Origin: Gammaproteobacteria bacterium
Lineage (GTDB): Bacteria; Pseudomonadota; Gammaproteobacteria; Chromatiales; Chromatiaceae
NCBI GenBank assembly: GCA_024276875.1
Contig: JAJRWL010000150.1
Span: forward strand, 1-35,871
Reading direction: 5' to 3'
DNA: 35,871 bases
How positions within the stretch are numbered: the first letter of the stretch is position 1; every line of letters starts with the position of its first letter. Position numbers and translations under genes: made by a program. This document shows positions 8,716 to 16,151 of this stretch, one piece after another. The notes under the pieces were generated by a model. The model was not told the DNA's origin. It did not search any database and saw only the letters and a program-made list of their open reading frames with translations.

Positions 8716-9045
8716 ATGCAGATCTATCGCGTATCCTTTATCAACCACGGCAAGATTTACGAGCTTTATGTTCAAACCGTTCGCCAGGCTGAGCTGTTTG
8801 GTTTTGTTGAGTTTGAAGATATTGTCTTCAATGAATCCAGCGGCATTGTCATCGACCCCGCCGAAGAGAAATTAAAGGATGAGTTTACTGGCGTGACCCG
8901 CACAATGGTGCCCATGAATGCCATCATCCGCATTGATGAGGTTAAAAAGAGAGGCATCAGCAAAATACTGGATCTGGATAAAAGTGCCAATGTGACCCCT
9001 TTTCCAACCCCTGTCTACCCACCAGACCGCAGCACTGATGCCTAA
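8716..9045 (+). CDS. DUF1820 family protein
   Basis: The 109-residue protein begins MQIYRVSFINHGKIYELY, with MVPMNAIIRIDEV further on, and matches the DUF1820 family of gammaproteobacteria. Its function is not known. It is a small soluble protein without a signal peptide. The start lies 4 nt after the fur stop, so the two are probably co-transcribed. The acidic segment around residues 36-55 and the Pro-rich C-terminus (TPFPTPVYPPD) are visible. No metal site is apparent, so a link to iron would rest only on the neighbour. Confidence 0.85.
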   Translation: MQIYRVSFINHGKIYELYVQTVRQAELFGFVEFEDIVFNESSGIVIDPAEEKLKDEFTGVTRTMVPMNAIIRIDEVKKRGISKILDLDKSANVTPFPTPVYPPDRSTDA

Positions 9046-9055
9046 GGAGAATTAA

Positions 9056-9397
9056 GTGAAAAAATATGCAGCCATTCGTCAACAGCTGTTGATACGACGT
9101 GAAGCGCTAAACAAGCGCATCAATCAGCTCTCCAATAGCGCCCGCCATATAGACGAGCCGCTAACCGCTGATTTTGCTGAACAGGCGGTTGAACGGCAAA
9201 ATGATGAGGTACTAGAAGCTCTGGGTGAGGCGGGTCGCCAAGAACTCATTCAAATTAATTATGCTTTGGCTCATCTTGAAGCCGGTGACTATGGTATCTG
9301 TGATAGTTGTGGTGCAACCATTCCCCCTGCACGTCTTGAGGTGCTACCCTTTTCTGACCTCTGCGTAACATGTGCAGAAAAGCAGGCTATTGATTAA
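9056..9397 (+). CDS. DksA/TraR-type C4 zinc finger protein
   Basis: The 113-residue protein has a helical, probably coiled-coil N-terminal part (residues 1-75) and a C-terminal zinc finger with Cys at 82, 85, 103 and 106 (CDSCG ... CVTC). The motif GDYGICDSCG is characteristic of the DksA/TraR superfamily, whose members bind in the RNA polymerase secondary channel. It is shorter than DksA (about 150 residues) and resembles the YbiI/TraR-like paralogues more than DksA itself. The start is a GTG with AAGGAG 7 nt upstream. It follows DUF1820 by 10 nt, probably in the fur transcript. Confidence 0.88.
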   Translation: MKKYAAIRQQLLIRREALNKRINQLSNSARHIDEPLTADFAEQAVERQNDEVLEALGEAGRQELIQINYALAHLEAGDYGICDSCGATIPPARLEVLPFSDLCVTCAEKQAID

Positions 9398-9584
9398 ACA
9401 TCTCTGATAATTTTTTGCATGAGCCTTTAATTAATATATCTAAAACTGCGTTCCATTCCTGAATATCACCTTTCACTATTCCATAAAAGTGCGTATTAAA
9501 GTATTCTGCGCCAAGCTTGGGGACACCTCCAATAAGGCAGTGGAAATGCACAATAGAGATTGTAGGCATACATAGTGCAAGCAA
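9387..9584 (-). CDS. Doubtful 65-codon open frame
   Basis: A minus-strand frame with a TTG start encodes 65 residues with a plausible globular composition (GVPKLGAEYFNTHFYGIVKG). Its 3' end overlaps the zinc finger gene by 11 bases. No ribosome-binding site or known family is apparent. It could be a small unknown protein, a gene remnant or chance. It is listed because nothing else explains the 226-base gap. Confidence 0.2.
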   Translation of the reverse strand: MLALCMPTISIVHFHCLIGGVPKLGAEYFNTHFYGIVKGDIQEWNAVLDILIKGSCKKLSEMFNQ

Positions 9585-9623
9585 ATTGCAGACAATACGT
9601 TAATAACACTGAGTTAAACAGTT

Positions 9624-10013
9624 ATGACAGATGAAAAAACAGAATCCCGATTAGCGCTATTTGCTCAAACCTATAGTGCCGATCTATTGGTCAGCCAGCC
9701 TACCGTAGGGCTGGACGATCTTGCACATCAAAACCAAGCCTACGCAGGAACCGGCGGCACCAGCCAGGGCAACCATGGGCGGGGGTATTCTCCTGCATAT
9801 ATGGATGCTGAAACCGGCAAGATAGTCGCATCCTCATTTACCGATGGCCGACCTGCCCCCATCCATCTCCTCTGCGGGTTACCCGATGAGTGGATACTAA
9901 ACCAGGGCTACAGTAGTGAGGAGCCAAAACTGAAAGAGAGTATTATTGTCGGTTTTGTTAAAAATGATATTTTCTACACCCGAGCAGAAGCAGCCAAGGC
10001 CTGCGCCCATTAG
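9624..10013 (+). CDS. Conserved-looking hypothetical protein
   Basis: I cannot name the family of this 129-residue protein. The N-terminal half is polar and has a Gly/Ser/Asn-rich stretch (YAGTGGTSQGNHGRGYSPAY, about residues 40-60). The C-terminal half looks like a compact alpha/beta domain (IHLLCGLPDEWIL, IIVGFVKNDIFYTRAEAA). No signal peptide or membrane segment is seen, so it is probably cytosolic. It is followed closely by a strong terminator hairpin, consistent with a real transcript, but no clear Shine-Dalgarno precedes the ATG. Confidence 0.6.
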   Translation: MTDEKTESRLALFAQTYSADLLVSQPTVGLDDLAHQNQAYAGTGGTSQGNHGRGYSPAYMDAETGKIVASSFTDGRPAPIHLLCGLPDEWILNQGYSSEEPKLKESIIVGFVKNDIFYTRAEAAKACAH

Positions 10014-10041
10014 GATGACGACTTAAAGCGCTATCAACTAA

Positions 10042-10064
10042 AAGAGCCTAATCGGCTCTTTTTT
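10042..10064. terminator. Bidirectional intrinsic terminator
   Basis: AAGAGCC (10042-10048) and GGCTCTT (10054-10060) form a perfect 7-bp stem around TAATC. A run of T follows on the plus strand and a run of A precedes it, so it can work both ways. It ends the hypothetical gene on the plus strand and overlaps the stop codon region of the symporter gene on the minus strand. Confidence 0.85.
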
Positions 10065-11412
10065 GTTTTTCAGCCTGAAAAAAGTCTCGCGTAAGGGAAA
10101 ATACAACGGGGCTTAACAGTAATAGCGCCAATAGATTAGGCAGCGCCATCAAGCCGTTAAGCGTATCCGCCACCAGCCAGATAAAACTTAGTTTGGCCGT
10201 CGCACCCATGGGAATGGCGATAATCCAGAGGACTCTAAAAGGGATGATTGACCGTACGCCAAACAGATATTCAACGCATTTTTCACCATAGAAGCTCCAC
10301 CCCAGCAACGTGGTAAAGGCAAAGACACTCAACCCCAACGCAACAACGTAGCCACCAACCCCCGGCAGTGCCTGCTCAAAGGCGGCGGATGAGAGTGCAG
10401 CACCTGTCTCACCACCAGTCCATGCACCAGAGATCACAATCACCAGCCCCGTGATGCTGCATATAATGAGGGTATCGATAAAGGTGCCCAACATGGCTAC
10501 CGTGCCCTGTCTGACAGGGCTATCTGTTGCGGCAGCCGCATGAGCAATGGGAGCGCTACCCAGCCCAGCCTCATTGGAGAAGATACCACGCGCCACCCCC
10601 ATCTGAATGGCCAACATAACAGAAGCACCCGCAAAACCACCTGTAGCCGCCGTTGGAGTAAAGGCATCGGTAATAATTAAAACAAGTGCCGCAGGAATCT
10701 CAGAAGCATGGGTGGCCAAAATCACCAGGCCTGCCATGAGGTAAGCGATTGCCATAAACGGCACGAGTTTGCCCGCAACCTCTGCAATACGCTGGATACC
10801 ACCCATCAGCACCAATGCAGCCAAAGCCGCCATAACCCATCCGGAAACCCAATGCGGAATAGCAAAACCAATGACACCAGACCCCAAGACATCGGCCACT
10901 GAATTAGCTTGCACAGTATTACCGATACCAAAACCCGCCAGTGCGCCAAAGATAGCAAAGAGAGTGCCCAGCCAAGCCCACCGTCTATTCAACCCATTTT
11001 TGATGTAGTACATAGGGCCACCCACATGATTACCCCGTTCATCGACCTCTCTGAAATGCACCGCACAAACGGCCTCTGCATATTTCGTCGCCATGCCAAG
11101 CAGCGCCGTACACCACATCCAAAAGAGCGCCCCTGGCCCGCCGATAAAAATAGCCGTAGCCACACCGGCTATGTTGCCGGTTCCAATCGTTGCGGCAAGT
11201 GAGGTCATCAATGCATTAAATGGGCTGACATCGCCCTCGCCCTCGCCTTTACGTCCTCGCCAAAGCGTGAGAAAGCCATACCTGAGCTGACGCAGTGGCA
11301 TCCCTTTTAAGCCGATCATTAAAAATAGCCCCGTACCCAAAATGAGCACCAGCATATATTTGCCCCAGACCAGGCCATTCAGCATCTCTATCAGAGGGGT
11401 AATCGTCTCCAC
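10048..11412 (-). CDS. Alanine/glycine:cation symporter (AGCS family)
   Basis: The 454-residue polytopic inner membrane protein imports alanine or glycine with Na+ (or H+). The family hallmark is at about residues 66-100 (NALMTSLAATIGTGNIAGVA, then GGPGALFWMW), followed by KYAEAV and GGPMYYIKNGL. A later conserved loop reads MGVARGIFSNEAGLGSAPIA. About ten to eleven hydrophobic helices can be counted, and the length is normal. The gene is monocistronic: divergent from the TatT gene and ended by the hairpin at 10042-10064. Family assignment is firm; the choice between alanine and glycine is not. Confidence 0.94.
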   Translation of the reverse strand: METITPLIEMLNGLVWGKYMLVLILGTGLFLMIGLKGMPLRQLRYGFLTLWRGRKGEGEGDVSPFNALMTSLAATIGTGNIAGVATAIFIGGPGALFWMWCTALLGMATKYAEAVCAVHFREVDERGNHVGGPMYYIKNGLNRRWAWLGTLFAIFGALAGFGIGNTVQANSVADVLGSGVIGFAIPHWVSGWVMAALAALVLMGGIQRIAEVAGKLVPFMAIAYLMAGLVILATHASEIPAALVLIITDAFTPTAATGGFAGASVMLAIQMGVARGIFSNEAGLGSAPIAHAAAATDSPVRQGTVAMLGTFIDTLIICSITGLVIVISGAWTGGETGAALSSAAFEQALPGVGGYVVALGLSVFAFTTLLGWSFYGEKCVEYLFGVRSIIPFRVLWIIAIPMGATAKLSFIWLVADTLNGLMALPNLLALLLLSPVVFSLTRDFFQAEKQKRAD

Positions 11413-11510
11413 ATTTCATCTCTCTTGTTATTGATAAGCGCACTATACACCTTGATTATCCATCAGCCCATGCGCTTGTAGCGGGCTGAAAAACAAGCTA
11501 ACTTAGAATC

Positions 11511-12389
11511 ATGCCGAATAAAACAGCGCATTATATGACGCACCCTGACACCTTCAGAATAACGCCTTTTTTACTGATTCTGGCCATATTGGCCGGATGT
11601 ACCTCATTTGCCTCCAAAACTGAAAAAATAGCCGCTAATCTCTCCCGTGCCATGCTGAATCAGGATGACCCTGAAATTGTACGCACCGGCGCACCCGCCT
11701 ATCTTTTATTGTTGGATGGGATGATCGAAGGAGCACCTCATGATCGCGCGCTATTAATGGCCGGCGCACGGCTTTACAGCGCCTATGCGATGGGTTTAGT
11801 CAAAAATGCAACGCGCCGTGAGCGGTTAAGCACAAAAGCCAGAAACTATGCTCGCCGAGCACTCTGTAGCACGCAGCCCGCCATCTGTAAAAATGAGAAC
11901 CAACCGTTCAGGGTATTTGCCCCCTATATTGATATGATTGGGCAGGCTGATCTAAAGGCGCTCTACATCTATGGCATCAGCTGGGTAGGCTGGATTCAAG
12001 CACACAGCAGCGACTGGAGCGCTGTAGCCGACCTACCGAAGGTTGAATATATTATGCAGCGGATTATCACCCTGGAGCAGGGACATGACCGAGGACGCGC
12101 ACAGCTCTATCTTGGTGTAATGCATACGCAGCTGCCCCCTGCGATGGGCGGCAAACCTGAGGTGGGAAGAGCTCACTTTGAACAAGCCATTAAATACTCT
12201 AACGGCAGGGATTTAATGGCCAAGGTTGAGTTTGCTCGTCGCTATGCGCGGTTAGTGTTCAACCAACCGTTGCATGATCGGCTATTGAAAGAGGTACTGG
12301 AAGCTGAACCAACGGAACCGGAATTGACTCTAAGCAATATTCTGGCACAGCAACAGGCTAAAGCGTTACTGGCTGATGATTACTTCTAA
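11511..12389 (+). CDS. TatT-type TRAP-associated TPR lipoprotein
   Basis: The 292-residue exported protein has a hydrophobic signal segment ending in a lipobox (LAILAGC, Cys at 30), so it is probably a lipoprotein. The rest is helical with repeat-like segments (about residues 60-120, 150-180 and 190-280). Features include the PPAMGGKPEVGRAHFEQAI motif, which I associate with the TatT (Tp0956-like) component of TPR-associated TRAP transporters. In that family the TPR protein forms a complex with the substrate-binding protein and may hand over a hydrophobic ligand. It lies 12 nt upstream of the dctP-like gene. M9 is an alternative start; neither has a clear ribosome-binding site. Confidence 0.82.
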   Translation: MPNKTAHYMTHPDTFRITPFLLILAILAGCTSFASKTEKIAANLSRAMLNQDDPEIVRTGAPAYLLLLDGMIEGAPHDRALLMAGARLYSAYAMGLVKNATRRERLSTKARNYARRALCSTQPAICKNENQPFRVFAPYIDMIGQADLKALYIYGISWVGWIQAHSSDWSAVADLPKVEYIMQRIITLEQGHDRGRAQLYLGVMHTQLPPAMGGKPEVGRAHFEQAIKYSNGRDLMAKVEFARRYARLVFNQPLHDRLLKEVLEAEPTEPELTLSNILAQQQAKALLADDYF

Positions 12390-12401
12390 CCTGGAGCACC
12401 C

Positions 12402-13397
12402 ATGCGTCACCTTTTAATTCTATTACTGGGTTCTCTACTCAGCTTCCAAACCCAGGCAGCGACCTTAAAGATCGCCACACTCGCCCCCGATGGTACCCTC
12501 TGGATGAAACTCATGCGGGAAGGGGCAAAGGAGGTAAAAAAAGCCACCAACGGCCGAGTTAAGATCCGTTTTTACCCCGGTGGAGTCATGGGCAATGATA
12601 AAAGCGTATTGCGCAAGATCAGGGTAGGGCAGCTACAGGGTGGCGCACTGACAGGAGGTGGGTTAATCCCTATCTGCCAAGCATGTCAACTCTACAGTCT
12701 CCCTTTCATCTTTTACTCTTATGCTGAAGTTGATTATGTACGCCAACGCATGGATCCACGGCTCAATCGTTCTTTAGCGGACAAGGGGTTCATTGGCTTT
12801 GGTATCAGTGAAGGGGGGTTTGCCTATCTCATGTCAAATCACCCCGTTACCCAGGTAAAGCAACTCAAAGAGCAGAAGGTCTGGGTTCCTGAGTGCGATC
12901 AAGTCAGCCGCACCGCCTTTGAGTCGCTGGCCATATCCCCCATCCCTTTACCACTCACCGATGTACTGACCGGATTACAGACAGGACTCATCAATACCGT
13001 TGCAACCTCTCCAACTGCCGCTATCGCCTTGCAGTGGCATACCCAGGTTAAATATCTTACCGACATGCCACTGCTCTATCTTTACGGCATGCTGGTGATT
13101 CAAAAGCGTGCCTTTCAACGACTCTCAAAACAGGATCAGATCACCGTGAGAGGGATTATGGAAAACACCTTCCATAAAATTAACGAACAGAGTCGACAGG
13201 ATAATATCAATGCCCAAAAAGCACTACAGAGCCAAGGCATCCAATTTACCCACCCATCGCCCACTGATATTACCCAATGGCGAACAATTATTGATCAGGC
13301 TGTGAACCAAATGGGAGAGAAGGGTGTCTACCCATCAAAGATGCTGGCAGAGTTACGCCAACATCTTAAGAAGTTAAGAGGCTCAGTGAATCAATAA
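12402..13397 (+). CDS. dctP: TRAP transporter substrate-binding protein (DctP family)
   Basis: The 331-residue periplasmic protein has a cleavable signal peptide (MRHLLILLLGSLLSFQTQA). The DctP fold follows: the mature start TLKIATLAPDGTLWMKLM, then IRFYPGGVMGND, the central SEGGFAYLMSN, and VATSPTAAIALQW. It captures a ligand, usually an organic acid, and delivers it to the DctQM membrane pair encoded downstream. GGAG 5 nt before the ATG supports the start. Its immediate partner is the TatT-like gene 12 nt upstream, which marks the TPAT subtype. The ligand cannot be read from sequence. Unusually, dctQ and dctM are about 1 kb downstream, beyond a cytochrome c and a cupin gene. Confidence 0.93.
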   Translation: MRHLLILLLGSLLSFQTQAATLKIATLAPDGTLWMKLMREGAKEVKKATNGRVKIRFYPGGVMGNDKSVLRKIRVGQLQGGALTGGGLIPICQACQLYSLPFIFYSYAEVDYVRQRMDPRLNRSLADKGFIGFGISEGGFAYLMSNHPVTQVKQLKEQKVWVPECDQVSRTAFESLAISPIPLPLTDVLTGLQTGLINTVATSPTAAIALQWHTQVKYLTDMPLLYLYGMLVIQKRAFQRLSKQDQITVRGIMENTFHKINEQSRQDNINAQKALQSQGIQFTHPSPTDITQWRTIIDQAVNQMGEKGVYPSKMLAELRQHLKKLRGSVNQ

Positions 13398-13452
13398 CCC
13401 TGCTTTTTTAGCGTATTGATTGAAAACCTGAGTGAGTTAGTCAGAAATTAAA

Positions 13453-13482
13453 TTTGACCAATGTCAAAACCACTGGTATAAA
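13453..13482 (+). promoter_or_regulatory. Promoter of the cytochrome c gene with a palindrome on its -35
   Basis: TTGACC (13454-13459) and TATAAA (13477-13482) are separated by exactly 17 bases, each matching the sigma-70 consensus at five of six positions. Transcription would start near 13489, leaving a leader of roughly 115 bases. The perfect palindrome TTTGAC-CAAT-GTCAAA (13453-13468) overlaps the -35 and resembles FNR/DNR-type half-site spacing, though with TTGAC rather than TTGAT arms. Confidence 0.65.
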
Positions 13483-13497
13483 TCGCAGTTCTTTTTA

Positions 13498-13528
13498 TTT
13501 GACCACAATACACTAGTTGTATGGTCAA
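13498..13528. promoter_or_regulatory. Inverted repeat TTGACCA-N16-TGGTCAA, operator or leader hairpin
   Basis: TTGACCA (13499-13505) and TGGTCAA (13522-13528) are perfect 7-base inverted arms around a 16-base spacer that includes the palindrome ACTAGT. The left arm with its preceding T repeats the TTTGACCA of the promoter palindrome at 13453, 45 bases upstream. It lies just downstream of the predicted transcription start. It could be a second binding site for the same regulator or an RNA hairpin in the leader. Confidence 0.5.
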
Positions 13529-13605
13529 CTATTGCTTTACAACAACTCATGCCCCAAAACAGTTTTAATAGGACTAGAAATGGGGCCTTTGCGGAGATAG
13601 ATAGT

Positions 13606-13929
13606 ATGAAAAAAACCATTATCGCAATGGCTGCTGCCGGAATGGTGGTATTCGGAATTAACGCCCAGGCCCGTTCTGGTGAAGATGTATTCAACGCTGT
13701 ATGCAAAAACTGTCATGCTGCCCCTATGGCCGCTGCTCTTATGGCACCAGAGATTGGCAACAAAGAGCAATGGGCTCCACGTATTGCCAAAGGTAAGGAT
13801 GCCCTGTATGCAGTCGCCCTCAACGGTTCTACCGTAAACCCTGCTATGGTTCCTCGCGGTACCTGCCCAGATTGCTCCGATGATGAGCTGAAAGCGACTG
13901 TTGATTACATTATCAGCAAAAGCCAGTAA
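13606..13929 (+). CDS. Cytochrome c5-like monoheme periplasmic cytochrome
   Basis: The ATG at 13606 is preferred over a frame-extending ATG at 13549 because GGAG lies 9 nt upstream and it opens directly on a signal peptide ending near NAQA. The 107-residue precursor gives a small soluble periplasmic electron carrier. The heme motif CKNCH is at 33-37, the probable axial Met is M81 in NPAMVPRG, and C87/C90 (CPDC followed by SDDEL) match the conserved disulfide region of class c5 cytochromes. The gene has its own promoter and a strong terminator, so it is an independent unit inside the TRAP cluster. It could serve a respiratory chain unrelated to transport. Confidence 0.92.
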   Translation: MKKTIIAMAAAGMVVFGINAQARSGEDVFNAVCKNCHAAPMAAALMAPEIGNKEQWAPRIAKGKDALYAVALNGSTVNPAMVPRGTCPDCSDDELKATVDYIISKSQ

Positions 13930-13962
13930 AACACCGTAGCGTCATCATCTGATAACACTACT

Positions 13963-13997
13963 AAAAAAGCGGGGGATCAATGATCCCCCGCTTTTTT
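13963..13997. terminator. Strong bidirectional intrinsic terminator
   Basis: GCGGGGGATCA (13969-13979) pairs with TGATCCCCCGC (13981-13991); in practice a few central bases form the loop. A-tract 13963-13968 and T-tract 13992-13998 flank it. It ends the cytochrome c gene and isolates it from the cupin-dctQM genes. Confidence 0.95.
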
Positions 13998-14036
13998 TAT
14001 GCTCATCTAAAAATTTTAGTGTCTGTCTTACCTGCA

Positions 14037-14056
14037 ATCCTCTATAAATAGAGGAT
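14037..14056 (+). promoter_or_regulatory. Perfect hairpin touching the cupin start codon
   Basis: ATCCTCTA (14037-14044) and TAGAGGAT (14049-14056) form an 8-bp stem with a TAAA loop, and the ATG begins at the next base. The only Shine-Dalgarno-like sequence (GAGG) is in the right arm, paired and just 2 nt from the ATG. The hairpin also contains TATAAA (14043-14048), which at this distance would act as a -10 for a nearly leaderless mRNA. It may therefore be a translational switch, an operator or both. Confidence 0.45.
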
Positions 14057-14380
14057 ATGCCCCCAATCAATCTTTTCTCTGCTGTTTCTGGCTTATCTCA
14101 AGGTGAAAGCTTTAAAACGCTTCTGCGCCATAAAAATATTGTCATTGAGCGCATTGTCAGTACCGACAATATTAAAGCCAAATGCTATAACCAACCGCAA
14201 GATGAATGGGTCGCCCTGCTGCAAGGGGAGGCCAAATTAGCATTGGATGGCAAAGAGATCACGCTACGCCGTGGGGATAGCTACTTTATTCCTGCCCACA
14301 CGCCACATCACATCATTACCACCTCAGCTGAACCACGCTGCATTTGGCTGGCCATCCATATTTTTGCGGATGAACCCTAA
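14057..14380 (+). CDS. Small cupin domain protein
   Basis: The 107-residue single-domain protein has a cupin fold. The first motif region is around residues 50-68 (DEWVALLQGEAKLALDGKEI) and the second at about 72-90 (RRGDSYFIPAHTPHHI), with His residues that could bind a metal. It has no signal peptide. The enzymatic or sensory role is unknown; small cupins of this type are often annotated as sugar-binding or ligand-binding. Its stop overlaps the dctQ start (TAATG), so it is coupled to the transporter genes and could act on the imported substrate. That link is inference. Confidence 0.8.
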   Translation: MPPINLFSAVSGLSQGESFKTLLRHKNIVIERIVSTDNIKAKCYNQPQDEWVALLQGEAKLALDGKEITLRRGDSYFIPAHTPHHIITTSAEPRCIWLAIHIFADEP

Positions 14381-14880
14381 TGAGCGAATCCCTCTTCCCG
14401 CTTTTGCGCTGCACTAAACGACACCTATTGGTTGTTGAAAATGGTCTATTGGTGCTGCTACTCACCGCCATGATCCTGCTGGCAACGCTCCAAATTATAC
14501 TGCGAAATGGCTGGGCTACGGGGCTCAGTTGGGCAGATCCCGCACTACGGGTGGCGGTGCTCTGGATCACTCTTTTAGGGGCGATGGCGGCCACACGAGA
14601 TAGCAATCACATTAAGATTGATCTGCTGACCCGTTTTCTACCCGCACAGCTAAAAATTTATGCCCAACTCATCACCGATCTTTTTAGTGCCTTTATCTGT
14701 GGCATATTGGCTTGGCATGGTGGCCATTTTGTCTATTTTGAGTGGCAGGATGAGAGCATCCTGTTTGCCTCTGTTCCTGCCTGGGCATGTGAACTGATTA
14801 TCCCCTTTGGGTTTGGCGTGATGGCGCTGCGCTTTCTGGTGAGTGGATTGCTAAAAATCAGCCCCCAGAGCAGCAGATGA
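14380..14880 (+). CDS. dctQ: TRAP transporter small permease (DctQ family)
   Basis: The 166-residue inner membrane protein has four hydrophobic helices (about residues 18-42, 55-72, 88-112 and 128-150). Typical DctQ features are LLTAMILLATLQIILRNG and the conserved loop SWADPALRVAVLWITLLGAM followed by ATRDSNHIKIDLL. It forms the small membrane subunit that pairs with DctM. Its ATG overlaps the cupin stop, and its own stop overlaps the dctM start as ATGA, showing tight translational coupling. Confidence 0.92.
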   Translation: MSESLFPLLRCTKRHLLVVENGLLVLLLTAMILLATLQIILRNGWATGLSWADPALRVAVLWITLLGAMAATRDSNHIKIDLLTRFLPAQLKIYAQLITDLFSAFICGILAWHGGHFVYFEWQDESILFASVPAWACELIIPFGFGVMALRFLVSGLLKISPQSSR

Positions 14881-16151
14881 TTCTAACTGGGCTATTGCTT
14901 ATTCTGCTGGCGCTACTGGGCACACCCCTGTTTATTATTATTGCTGCCAGTGCCTTGCTGGGATTTCATCAATCAGAGATTGACCTCTCTGTCGTTACCA
15001 TCGAGTTCTACCGCATTGCCGAGATGCCGGTGCTGCTGGCTATCCCACTCTTTGCCTTTGCCGGTTACCTACTCAGTGAAAGCCAAGCACCCCAACGACT
15101 GGTTCACGTGACCCATGCGCTGCTGGGATGGCTTCCCGGTGGACTGGCTATTGTCTCATTGGTGGCCTGCGCACTCTTTACTGCCTTTACGGGGGCTTCC
15201 GGTGTCACCATTGTGGCTTTGGGCGCCTTGTTATACCCCGCACTGACACAAGCCGGTTACAAACAGAACTTTGGATTAGGGCTGGTAACAACCTCTGGCA
15301 GCCTGGGGCTGCTCTTTGCCCCTGCACTGCCTTTGATTCTCTATGCCGTGATTGCTCAACAGCTGGGCATCGGCAACGGTATCACCGTGGATGATATGTT
15401 TCTGGCCGGTATTCTGCCGGGACTGCTGATGCTGACCATGCTTTCAATCTGGAGCATCTGGTCTAGCCGTAATCAACCACTCTCACCCTTCTCTTGGGCG
15501 GAAGCAGGCCGTGCCCTGCGAGCAGCCGCTTGGGAGATACCCCTACCGATCGTGGTACTAGGCGGTGTTTATAGTGGCTATTTCGCTATTTCAGAAGCCG
15601 CTGCAGTGACGGCCTTTTATGTGCTGGTGGTAGAGGTGCTGATTCACCGTGAGATCAAGCCAAAGGCACTGCCAAAAATCATGCGGGAGGCAATGGTACT
15701 GGTGGGGGGGATTCTGGTTATTCTGGGGATGTCTCTGGCCTCGACCAGCTATCTTATTGATGCAGAGGTGCCTGCTCGTCTATTTGAGATGGTGCGTTCA
15801 CACGTCACAGATAAGATCACCTTTCTGATCCTGCTCAATCTATTCCTGCTGATACTGGGAACCATGTTGGATATCTTTTCTGCCATCGTACTGATGGTTC
15901 CACTGCTGCTGCCCATTGCACTAGGCTATGGCATTGATCCTGTGCATCTGGGCATCATCTTTCTGGCCAACATGCAGATTGGTTACTTCACCCCCCCCGT
16001 CGGCATGAATCTGTTCATTGCCAGCTATCGCTTTAATAAACCCATTCTTCAGCTCTACAAAGCAACGCTGCCCTGGTTTCTGATCCTGTTATTGGCCGTG
16101 CTGATCATCACCTACTGGCCTGCACTGTCACTCACATTGGTGGGAAGATGA
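14877..16151 (+). CDS. dctM: TRAP transporter large permease (DctM family)
   Basis: The 424-residue polytopic inner membrane protein is the transport channel of the TRAP system and uses an ion gradient rather than ATP. Hallmarks are the AEMPVLLAIPLFAFAGYLLS segment, FTAFTGASGVTIVALGALL, GSLGLLFAPALPLILYAV and the late IFLANMQIGYFTPPVGMNLF motif. Length and hydrophobic pattern are normal for the family. The start overlaps the dctQ stop. The 3' end overlaps the 3' end of the convergent TVP38-like gene by 24 bases, with no terminator visible between them. Confidence 0.95.
   Translation: MILTGLLLILLALLGTPLFIIIAASALLGFHQSEIDLSVVTIEFYRIAEMPVLLAIPLFAFAGYLLSESQAPQRLVHVTHALLGWLPGGLAIVSLVACALFTAFTGASGVTIVALGALLYPALTQAGYKQNFGLGLVTTSGSLGLLFAPALPLILYAVIAQQLGIGNGITVDDMFLAGILPGLLMLTMLSIWSIWSSRNQPLSPFSWAEAGRALRAAAWEIPLPIVVLGGVYSGYFAISEAAAVTAFYVLVVEVLIHREIKPKALPKIMREAMVLVGGILVILGMSLASTSYLIDAEVPARLFEMVRSHVTDKITFLILLNLFLLILGTMLDIFSAIVLMVPLLLPIALGYGIDPVHLGIIFLANMQIGYFTPPVGMNLFIASYRFNKPILQLYKATLPWFLILLLAVLIITYWPALSLTLVGR

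Noticed and set aside
13549-13605. Upstream ATG extending the cytochrome c5 gene by 19 codons
   Set aside because: The extension precedes a complete signal peptide and lacks a ribosome-binding site, whereas GGAG precedes the ATG at 13606.
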